A stretch of 64,000 nucleotides of DNA from Rhipicephalus microplus (taxonomy: Eukaryota > Arthropoda > Arachnida > Ixodida > Ixodidae), in assembly GCF_043290135.1 (NCBI RefSeq), contig NC_134709.1, forward strand, positions 106,348,145 to 106,412,144, read 5' to 3'. Made by a program: the position numbers and the translations under genes. Positions 1-8,055 of this stretch are shown one piece after another. The notes below the pieces were generated by a model that was given only the letters and a program-made list of their open reading frames with translations, did not search any database and was not told where the DNA came from. Numbering within the stretch: position 1 is the stretch's first letter; each line of letters begins with the position of its first letter.

Positions 1-156
1 ACGCTATGAGTGTGGTATGTCATCATGGTCTTACATGAAACGCTTGTCAGGATTATCATGTTTGCACCAGTCATATATTTTCGCCATTAATTGACGTCAC
101 GTAGCACCAAATTTGGTATATGTGGCGCTAGCAAAACGGCCGCGAGCGCAAGATGA
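1..156. repeat. Satellite-like ~146-bp tandem repeat, first monomer
   Basis: The segment carries a unit also seen at about 551, 699, 840 and 989. Its landmarks are a CATGTAGTCATG-like start, ATGACACGCATGTCATGATTAT, TTCGCCAT, a GTCACGTA-like stretch, ATTTGGTATATGTGGCGCTA and GCAAAACGGCCGCGAGCGC. Units are 70-85% alike by eye and about 141-149 bp apart. No coding potential is convincing. This first monomer is separated from the rest by a GC-rich insertion. Confidence 0.7.
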
Positions 157-549
157 AGGGCCCAGTATACTCGTATGTAGCGCTGACTCGCGCGCACGCT
201 GGGCACAGGGACGCTACGTTAGCAAAACGCGAGAATCCTATAGTCTGACGCCAGGCGCGCCTGGCGCGACCAGCGTCCGCCGGCGCAGCCTGATGGCAAC
301 CGATCCGAAATGCGACAAGCTGCAAATCGCGCTCATGCGTTACGCAGTCAGCAATGCGTCTTCCTCTTTTCGAGACAGAGGGACGCCGGACGCGCTAAGA
401 CGCGCATGCGTCAGAGCAACGCAGCACGGCGAGCGCCTGCGAATATATGGCAGGGCCGGTGCCTGGCGTGGCAACGTCGGCGTGGCGTGACGAAACGAAC
501 ACCGCCAAGCACGCGCATTACGTCACGTCGAAATGTATCTGCGGCTCGA
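157..549 (+). mobile_element. GC-rich dispersed repeat, copy A (MITE-like)
   Basis: A GC-rich segment interrupts the ~146-bp satellite. It is clearly homologous to 61968-62330: both contain ACGCTGGG, CGCTACG, GCAAAACGCGAG, CTATAGTCTGAC or CTACAGTCTGAC, CCAGGCGCG, CAGAGGGACGCCG, CGCGCATGCGT and a TATATGGCAGG stretch, in the same order. The left end reads GGGCCCAGTATACTC. The right end of copy B reads GAGTATATCGGGCCC, close to its reverse complement, which suggests a 15-bp terminal inverted repeat. Copy A's right end is diverged after CGAAACGA near 505. No ORF resembles a transposase, so it would be non-autonomous. Confidence 0.6.
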
Positions 550-1250
550 CTGTGGCATGTAGTCATGTTATCACATGACACGCATCTGACGATATTCATT
601 TTTGTACCAGTCACATGCTTTCGCCATTCATTGGTGTCACGTAATACAAAATTTGGCAAAGGTCAAGCTTGCGAAATGCCCGTGAGCGTATCATGAGTGT
701 GGCATGTAGTCATGATACATGACACGCATGTCGTGATTATCATGTTTAGATGTGTCATTTATCTATGTCGTCCGTTCGCGTCGCGTAATACTGAGTTTAG
801 TACATGTGAAGCAAGCAAAACAGCCGCGAGCGCGTAATGTCCATAGCATGTAGTCATTTTGATACATGACACGCATCTCATGTTTATCATGTTTGCACCG
901 TATAATACCTTCGTCATCCATTCAAGTACCGTAATACAAAATTTCTTATATGTGGCGCTACCGAAATGGCCGCGAGCGCCTCATGAGCGTGACATGTAGT
1001 CAAGTTGTTACATGACACGCATGTCATGAATTTAATGTTAGGGTCTGTAGTCTGTGTTCGCCATGCAATCATGTCATATCATACTAGTTCCAAACATGCC
1101 ATGGAAACGAGTCCACCACAAGAGCTGCAGGGCCATAAAATGTATATCATGATCTTCATGACATAGATGTCTTGATTTTGATGTTATGACTAGTCAAATA
1201 TGTTCTCCATCCAGTCATGTTATGTCATACCAAGTGGTATCGATACCATT
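550..1250. repeat. Satellite-like ~146-bp tandem repeat, remaining monomers
   Basis: About five diverged monomers start near 551, 699, 840, 989 and 1137. Each begins with a CATGTAGTCA-like motif, then ATGACACGCAT, TCATG.TT.ATGTT, TTCGCCAT or its variants, and ends with a GCCGCGAGCGC block in the better copies. The last monomer, around 1137-1250, is the most degenerate. Short ORFs here are chance. Confidence 0.7.
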
Positions 1251-1286
1251 ATCAAAACTGTCAGTAGAGCTAAAAGTCGTAGGTCG

Positions 1287-1310
1287 CTAGATAGATAGAT
1301 AGATAGATAT
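1287..1310. repeat. GATA microsatellite, left remnant
   Basis: A run of TAGA/GATA units ends in ATAT exactly at the 5' LTR of gypsy-1. The same microsatellite resumes after the 3' LTR at 6803, so this is the left side of the insertion target. The ATAT at 1307-1310 is the left copy of the 4-bp target duplication. Confidence 0.9.
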
Positions 1311-1489
1311 TGACACGTGTTTATATGAAAAAGAACGGTGATAGGAATGTTTCATAGGTTCCAGCTAGTGGGTCAGGTGGTTGTTCGGGACGACAACGAA
1401 GCAGGCATCTTGCTGTACAGCTGATCCTGAATACGCTCTTTTCGCTGCCGTAAGCTGCTGTCATCTTTTGTTCGCGTTGCACTGCGACA
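1311..1489 (+). repeat. Gypsy-1 5' LTR
   Basis: The 179-bp LTR starts with TG and ends with CA. It is identical by eye to 6624-6802. It is expected to contain the element's promoter and polyadenylation signals. I cannot place the TATA box or the R region with confidence. Confidence 0.95.
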
Positions 1490-1490
1490 C

Positions 1491-1506
1491 TGGTGGAGGA
1501 GCTGGG
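1491..1506 (+). other. Gypsy-1 putative primer-binding site
   Basis: TGGTGGAGGAGCTGGG lies one base after the 5' LTR. The TGGTG start fits the 3' end of a tRNA ending CACCA. The same module occurs after the 5' LTRs of gypsy-2 (TGGTGGAAGTGCGG, 21808) and gypsy-3 (TGGTGGAGGTGCTGGG, 52562), so the three are related. I cannot identify the tRNA. Confidence 0.7.
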
Positions 1507-1521
1507 CCGTGACACTACTTG

Positions 1522-3012
1522 ATGCTTCACACTCCTAGTGGGAGCCGTTCATCCAGTCCGGACGTGCCTACTGCAACCCCTGTCCATCGATTCAGTCGTC
1601 GGCTACGAGGTATTCCTCCAGACTGCAACCCCTCGCAGAAAACCTCTACCGGACATCTAGAAATGGCTAACACCAGCCCCCAGCCTGTACTTCTCGGCAC
1701 CAGTCCTCCCGCTCCATCCCAGGTAACGTTTTTTCAATCACTGGAGCCTAAACGCTTTGGTGGTGGCGCACACGAAGATGTAGAAGACTGGTTAGACCAC
1801 TATGACCGTGTTGCGAAGATCAACCACTGGTCTGCTCAGGAAAAGCTCGGCCGGGCCTACTTCTATCTCGATGACAGCGCTCGTACTTGGTACGAGAACA
1901 GAGAAGGCAACCTGTCCACATGGACCGACTTTCACCAGAAGATGGTTGAAACTTTTGCCAATGTCGACAGACGTGACCGCGCCCACCAACTACTAGAGCT
2001 AAGGGTCCAAAAACCCAATGAAACGGTCGCCATGTTCGCCGAAGACATGACACGTTTATTTCGGAGGGCTGACTCGCAGATGACTGAAGATAGGAAGTTG
2101 CGCTACCTCATGCGTGGCGTGAAAGAGCAGCCGTTCGCCGGACTTCTGCGCAACCCGCCAACCACTGTAGAAAACTTCATCAAAGAAGCGTCGGCTATCG
2201 AGCGGGCCCTTCACCAACGCTGCCGACAATATGACCGCTTGTGCAGCAGTCCCCAAACTCAGGCCGCCGCTTTGACGTTTGACAGTCATAGCTCCTTACG
2301 TGACATGATTAGGGAGATTGTTCGTGAAGAATTGCAAAGGCTGGGGACTCCGGTAGTGGACACACCTATGGCATCTGTCGCTCAAGTCGTCCGTGACGAA
2401 ATCCGCCAAGCATTCTCGACAGCTGATCATGCCCCCGAACAACGTCCCATGACGTACGCCGCCGCCCTTCGAAGCTCCCCACCCGCTCCGCCTTCATACT
2501 ACCCCCCACCTGCAACTGTTCCTTGGTCACCACCACAGGGGGAGACATCGTGGCGCCCATCCATCCAGCCCCCATACGACCAGTCGTCTTCTGGCTTGCC
2601 ATGGTCTTCGTCGCGTGAGGAGTCATCACGGCAACCACAGCTTCGCCGAACAGACACCTGGCGCACTGCCGACAGGCGTCCACTTTGTTTCAACTGCGGA
2701 GGTGTAGGCCACATAGCCCGCTATTGCTGGCACCGCGCCGATCCGTCTCGCCCTCTCAGGCTACGGCATGACATTCGACATGCCAACGAGTACGTATCCC
2801 GCCGTGGAGATGTCGGTTCTCAAGGACCTTCGGTACCTCGACACCTATTTGACGGCCGCCGTAACAATGATGACGAGGCTATACCCGATTACGAGCCGGT
2901 CTTCCGACATCGACCACGCTCTCCTTCTCCTGCCCAGTCACCTTCGTTGCAGCGCCGCACTTTTGCCGACACCAGAGGAGCGACGTCACCCAGCCCACAC
3001 CGGGGAAACTGA
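1522..3012 (+). CDS. gag: Gypsy-1 Gag polyprotein
   Basis: An intact ORF of 496 codons from the first ATG at 1522; a second candidate ATG precedes ANTSPQP at 1663. Gag forms the cytoplasmic virus-like particle and binds element RNA. The middle carries a retrotransposon-gag capsid core (FGGGAHEDVEDWLDHYDRV, residues about 75-93, then WYENREG and RAHQLLELRVQ). The C-terminal part has a proline-rich stretch and one CCHC zinc knuckle, CFNCGGVGHIARYC, at residues about 389-402. It ends SPHRGN, where the last codons form a frameshift heptamer. No stop or frameshift is seen, in contrast to pol. Family assignment is secure; the start codon is less so. Confidence 0.93.
   Translation: MLHTPSGSRSSSPDVPTATPVHRFSRRLRGIPPDCNPSQKTSTGHLEMANTSPQPVLLGTSPPAPSQVTFFQSLEPKRFGGGAHEDVEDWLDHYDRVAKINHWSAQEKLGRAYFYLDDSARTWYENREGNLSTWTDFHQKMVETFANVDRRDRAHQLLELRVQKPNETVAMFAEDMTRLFRRADSQMTEDRKLRYLMRGVKEQPFAGLLRNPPTTVENFIKEASAIERALHQRCRQYDRLCSSPQTQAAALTFDSHSSLRDMIREIVREELQRLGTPVVDTPMASVAQVVRDEIRQAFSTADHAPEQRPMTYAAALRSSPPAPPSYYPPPATVPWSPPQGETSWRPSIQPPYDQSSSGLPWSSSREESSRQPQLRRTDTWRTADRRPLCFNCGGVGHIARYCWHRADPSRPLRLRHDIRHANEYVSRRGDVGSQGPSVPRHLFDGRRNNDDEAIPDYEPVFRHRPRSPSPAQSPSLQRRTFADTRGATSPSPHRGN
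3003..3009 (+). promoter_or_regulatory. Putative -1 ribosomal frameshift site, G GGA AAC
   Basis: The heptamer GGGAAAC is in the X XXY YYZ register relative to gag and is followed at once by the gag stop TGA (3010-3012). Slipping back one base gives GGG AAA CTG AAG, which opens the pol frame without a stop through to protease. The same heptamer is known as a -1 site in some retroviruses. Gypsy-3 keeps the same heptamer directly before its gag stop at 53970. I did not identify a downstream stimulatory pseudoknot. Confidence 0.8.
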
Positions 3013-6000
3013 AGGCGGCGACCTCAGGGGGTAAGGTTGCAGGCTGTCAAGACGAAGAAAAAAAGCCCCCATTACTCCGACCTCAGGACGCTGTAAAGCC
3101 GACAAGACATAATACCGACGAAACTGCGACCCCAGGCCTTACCATTCTTGTGGATGGACAGCAAGTCAAAGCTTTAGTCGACACCGGGGCTGACTTCTCT
3201 GTTATCAGTGATGACCTTGCCGTACGCCTCAAGAAAGTAAAGACAGCATGGACGGGACCTCACTTAAGGACGGCAGGCGGCCAATTACTGATGCCTGTCG
3301 GAATGTGCACAGCAAGGCTCGACATCGGTGGCTCTACTTTCGTGGCGACGTTCGTCGTTCTCGCTTCATGCTGTAAAGACATGATTATCGGAATGGATTT
3401 CTTGAGAGAACATGGCGCCGTGATCAACATCCCTGACAGTGTCATTACATTTCACAACAACAGCCCTACTTTAGTGGATTGTTCAGAGCCGAGACATACG
3501 TCTTGTTCAGGGCCTTTGCGTCTGACGGATGACGATGTGGTCGTCCCGCCACGATCGTGTACGCTTGTTTCGGTGGCAGGGGATGAGCCGTTTGACGGCG
3601 ACGGCATTGCTGACCAAATAAGCTCACTGATATTTAGCTATGGTATTTCAGTTGCTCGAGGTCTTGTCACTGTCACTGCTGGACGCACAAACTTGCTGCT
3701 CACTAACTTCAGCACTGAGCGCCGACATCTCCCGAAGGGTACAGCCGTCGCTTACTTTGACACTACTGCAGAAATCCAAGGCAGTTTATCGGGCCTAGAC
3801 GAAGCACCTCAAGAAGAATCACTACCTAATCTTGACGTTGGTACTACGTTGTCAAGGGACGAACGAACGCGACTTTTTGAGCTGCTAGCCGAATTCAAGG
3901 ACTGCTTTTCATCGACATCACGGGTCGGTCGAACGCCGCTAACAAAACATCGAATAATTACCCACGACGCAGCAAGGCCTATACACCAGAATCCTTATCG
4001 TGTGGCTCCAAAGGAACGGGAAGTGATACAGGAACAAGTCGCTAAAATGCTTGAAGATGACGTGATTCAGCCATCACAGAGCCCGTGGGCATCGCCTGTA
4101 GTATTAGTTAAGAAAAAGGACGGTACCCTGCGTTTTTGCGTGGATTACAGGAAGCTGAATCAAGTGACTAAGAAAGATGTGTATCCGCTTCCACGTATTG
4201 ATGACTCCCTCGATAGGCTTCGAAACGCTCGCTACTTTTCTTCAATGGACCTCAGAAGTGGATATTGGCAGATCGAGGTAGACCCAAGAGATCGGGAAAA
4301 AACTGCTTTTGTGACGCCGGATGGTTTATATGAATTTAAAGTTCTACCGTTCGGTCTGTGCTCAGCGCCCGCTACTTTTCAAAGGCTCATGGACACTGTA
4401 CTTTCAGGGTTAAAATGGAAGACCTGTTTAGTTTATCTAGACGACGTCATAGTGTTTTCCCCAACATTTGACGAGCATCTCAAGAGGCTAGAACTTGTTT
4501 TACGAGCCATACGCTCCGCAGGCCTTACATTGAAACCAGAGAAATGCCACTTTTGTTTTGAAGAACTGCTGTTTCTTGGTCATGTCGTCAGCTGTACCGG
4601 CGTTCGACCTGATCCCGAAAAACTTGCGGCCGTGACACAGTTCCCAGTACCGTGCGATAAGAAAGCTGTCAGGCGCTTTCTGGGCCTATGCGCCTACTAT
4701 CGCCGGTTCATCGCCGACTTCGCACGGATTGCGTCGCCGTTAACTCACCTTACTAGAGACGACGCCACCTTTGAGTGGAATCACGAACAGTAAGCAGCGT
4801 TTAATGACCTCCGCCAACGTCTTCAAACACCTCCAGTGCTTGCTCACTTCGACGAACAAGCGCCAACAATGCTTCACACTGACGCAAGCAATGTAGGCCT
4901 CGGAGCTGTGCTTGTGCAGTGGCAAGAAGACACGGAACGAGTGATCGCCTACGCAAGCAGGACGCTAACACGCGCCGAGGCCAATTATTCAACAACTGAG
5001 AAAGAATGCCTCGCCGTGGTCTGGGCAGTTATGAAATTTCGCCCGTACCTGTATGGCCGCCCTTTCAAAGTTATAAGTGACCATCATTCCCTGTGTTGGT
5101 TGACTAATTTAAGAGATCCAACTGGCCGATTAGCACGGTGGAGTCTGAAGTTACAAGAGTTTGATATGACGGTCATACACAAGTCTGGGAAGCGCCATAC
5201 GGACGCCGACTGCCTGTCTCGATCACCAGTACAGTCAGCTTCTCTTTCTGACGACGACGATATGGCCTTCCTTGGTGTTCTCGACGCGTCCACGATTGCT
5301 CAACAACAACGAAGTGACCCTGAATTGCTTGATTTGATTAATTACGTGGACGGACGTTCTTCGAGGGCACCGAAAGTCTTTGCAAGGACATTATCGTCGT
5401 TTTGCTTACGCAATGGCGTCCTCTACAAGAGAAACTTTTCGTCCATCGGAGCTCCCTATTTGCTCGTTATTCCTGCACCCCTTCGAACTGAAGTGCTCCA
5501 AGCATGTCACAATGAGCCGACGTCTGGCCATTTAGGCTACACTCGCACATTGGCAAGAGTACAGCAGGGATACTACTGGCCACGACTCACAGCAGCCGTC
5601 AAGCACCACGTTCACACTTGCATCGATTGCCAGCGACGCAAGTCACCTCCAAAGAGACCCGCCGGTCAGCTGCAACCAGTTCAGGTTCCATGTACACCGT
5701 TTGAACAGGTAGGAATGGATATTTTAGGACCCCTTCCTACTTCTACTGCAGGGAATCGCTGAGTTATAGTCGCAACAGACTACCTAACCAGGTATGCCGA
5801 AACAAAAGCTATCCAAAAGAGCACCGCCGTGGAAGTGGCGAGATTTTTCATAGAAAATATTGTGCTACGCCACGGTGCTCCGACTATCGTGATCACGGAC
5901 CGCGGAACAGCATTTACGGCAGCTATTTTAGACCACGTCCTCATGCTTAGTGGAACGACTCACCGTAAGACCACTGCGTACCATCCGCAAACAAATGGAC

Positions 6001-6554
6001 TAACGGAGCGCCTCAACAAGACGATTGAAGACATGCTGTCGATGTACGTGGATGTCCAACATAAGAATTGGGACGAGATTTTACCCTATATCACGTTCGC
6101 ATACAATACGGCTAAACAAGAGACGACTCGCATGACTCCATTCAGCTTGGTTCACGGACGGGAGGTACGGACTATGCTGGATGCGATGTTGCCACATCAA
6201 TGGGACGCTACCGACACAGGCGCTGAAGTGTTCACTGAACGCGCGGAAGAAGCTAGACAGCTCGCCCGCTTACGGATCCACCAGCGACAAGACTACGACG
6301 CAGGCCGCTACAATGCTCGCCATAGAATTGTAACGTACAAAATCGGTGACAGAGTGTGGGTTTGGACACCCGTACGAAAACGTGGACTGTCCGAGAAGCT
6401 GCTAAGGCGATATTTCGGGCCATACCGAGTATCGCGCCAGCTAAGTGACGTCACCTACGAGGTTGTCTCCGACAGTCCCCAATGCCCGAGGCGTCGCCAG
6501 CACCAGCCTGAATTTGTTCATGTAGTGCGTATGAAGCCGTATGTGAGTGACTGA
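3009..6554 (+). pseudogene. pol: Gypsy-1 Pol (PR-RT-RH-IN), two in-frame stops
   Basis: One continuous frame, -1 relative to gag, carries all pol domains. Aspartic protease has DTGADFS at 3180. Reverse transcriptase has FCVDYRKLN and the active-site box YLDD at 4434-4445. RNase H has HTDASNVGLGAVL and [11 protein letters not shown]. Integrase has an HHCC zinc region (CHNEP...TCIDCQRRK), a core with ITDRGTAF and HPQTNGLTERLN, and a GPY-type motif (RYFGPYRV). The frame is cut by TAA at 4791-4793, at the RT-RNase H boundary, and TGA at 5760-5762, before the integrase core. Both fit single C-to-T or G-to-A changes. There are no frameshifts. With identical LTRs these stops must be recent, inherited by a trans-mobilised copy, or read through. 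I call it a pseudogene with that caveat. Confidence 0.93.
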
Positions 6555-6610
6555 CTGCACGTTCAAAAAAATACTGTGCGTCTGAATCAGCATCGGGGCG
6601 ATGCTCTTAT

Positions 6611-6623
6611 AAGGAGGGGCAAG
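6611..6623 (+). other. Gypsy-1 polypurine tract
   Basis: AAGGAGGGGCAAG lies directly before the 3' LTR and is the expected primer for plus-strand DNA synthesis. One C interrupts the purines. Confidence 0.8.
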
Positions 6624-6802
6624 TGACACGTGTTTATATGAAAAAGAACGGTGATAGGAATGTTTCATAGGTTCCAGCTAGTGGGTCAGGTGGTTGTTCG
6701 GGACGACAACGAAGCAGGCATCTTGCTGTACAGCTGATCCTGAATACGCTCTTTTCGCTGCCGTAAGCTGCTGTCATCTTTTGTTCGCGTTGCACTGCGA
6801 CA
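6624..6802 (+). repeat. Gypsy-1 3' LTR
   Basis: 179 bp, identical by eye to the 5' LTR. It is followed by ATAT, the right copy of the target duplication. Confidence 0.95.
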
Positions 6803-6806
6803 ATAT

Positions 6807-6839
<33 letters not shown>

Positions 6840-6891
6840 TAGATAGATAGATTGATTAATAGACAGATAGATAGATAGTTAGATAGATAGT

Positions 6892-6955
<64 letters not shown>
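6803..6955. repeat. GATA microsatellite, right part
   Basis: About 150 bp of TAGA units with a few variants (TTAGATA, TTGATTAATAGACA) follow the 3' LTR. Together with 1287-1310 this is the array that received gypsy-1. Confidence 0.97.
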
Positions 6956-7633
6956 AACGCTAAAGGTTTCCGAAGTTCGCTAAGAAGTGCTTCGCATATA
7001 AAAATTGGTTAGAAAACTTGCAAATAGCCAGAACATGTGATCGGAGGTGGAAATAAAAATGTCTGAATTGGACTGCATTCTTTATGTAACCTGTAAATAT
7101 TTACCTTTTCAAATTGCATTTCCAAATCCCAGAAACCGGTATGTCGTGCAGCCTGTCTGTTTACTCCAATTAGTCTGATGCTTTAACATGCAAAAAGATT
7201 AGTGGTTGAAGCTAAATAGTACTTATGCATACAATAATCTTTGCTGCTTAGGCCTAGAAGTCAATACTCAAAAAACAGCGCTGCCATCGTGGCAAACTGT
7301 GGGAAGTATCGAGCTGCTGCACATGCACGTAAAATACATGCTTTTGCAGCGAACAGCAGTGCACAAGCATATAAAGCTGTCATGCTGACCTCCCATTGTT
7401 GCAGCCCGTGTTATGAGGCACTTAGTTGTAGTCAGAGATCCAAAAACTTTTAAACTGTTTCTAGCACTTCCTGCGTTACCATTCAATGTACTCATGAAAG
7501 TGATGTCAAACAAAAAGAAAGAAATCCTTAAACTTCTCTTCATTTGCTACATGATTACACACTCTGACAAGTAAGCTTTCTATTGCACAAAAACAGCTAC
7601 TGTAAAAATTATTATTTTGTCCTTTCAACTGCT
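6956..7633. other. Unassigned stretch
   Basis: AT-rich sequence. Small ORFs on both strands lack recognisable domains, and I see no repeat structure. Confidence 0.5.
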
Positions 7634-7820
7634 TTATGCTTTAATAATACTCGTTGTTGGGCTAGTTGGTGCATTGCTTCAGATGAAAAACTTCCGGCCA
7701 ATAAAATAACGCACACAGGAAACGAAGAAGGAGACAGGAAAGAGGCCTCTTTCCTGTCTCCTTCTTCGTTTCCTGTGTGCGTTATTTTATTGGCCGGAAG
7801 TTTTTCATCTTATGCTTTAA
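7634..7820 (+). mobile_element. Snap-back insertion 1: leader plus perfect palindrome
   Basis: A perfect inverted repeat with no loop has arms at 7681-7745 and 7746-7810 (65 of 65 pairs). It is preceded by a short leader containing GTTGGGCTAGTTGGT (7656-7670). The whole is flanked by the direct repeat TTATGCTTTAA (7634-7644 and 7810-7820; one base is shared with the arm), a target-site duplication. The insertion at 22969-23156 has the same architecture and a near-identical leader, but a largely different arm sequence. It is not a standard MITE, because the leader is on one side only. Confidence 0.8.
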
Positions 7821-8055
7821 GCTATGTAATATGTAGAACGGATGTTCTACTTCACACAATGTTCTCTGAATGAACTGTTAAACCAGGCACCATATATTAT
7901 TATTTATTTATTTAGCAATACTGCTAGCCCCAACTTGGGGCCATAGCAGAGTGGGTGTACATAGTACAACAAAATCAACAGTACAATACTGCAGTCAACA
8001 CAGAACAAAGCACTTCAAACAACATAAAAAATGTTTCACGAAGAAAAAAAAAACA

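Larger units (their letters stand above)
1311..6802 (+). mobile_element. Gypsy-1: Ty3/gypsy LTR retrotransposon, young copy
   Basis: This is a full-length element of about 5.5 kb: 179-bp LTRs beginning TGACAC and ending GCGACA, a primer-binding region, gag, pol (protease, RT, RNase H, integrase) and a polypurine tract. A 4-bp target duplication ATAT (1307-1310 and 6803-6806) flanks it, as expected of Ty3/gypsy integration. The LTRs look identical base for base, so insertion was recent. Gag is open and pol has two in-frame stops. The order PR-RT-RH-IN places it in Ty3/gypsy. No env-like ORF follows integrase. Confidence 0.97.

Noticed and set aside
113..696. Overlapping ORFs of 125-128 codons on the plus strand
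   Set aside because: They lie in the GC-rich dispersed repeat, start at non-ATG codons and have no domain; homologous ORFs at 61888-62266 are not conserved in frame.
6555..6623. An env-like third ORF in gypsy-1
   Set aside because: Only about 70 bases separate integrase and the 3' LTR; no coding room.
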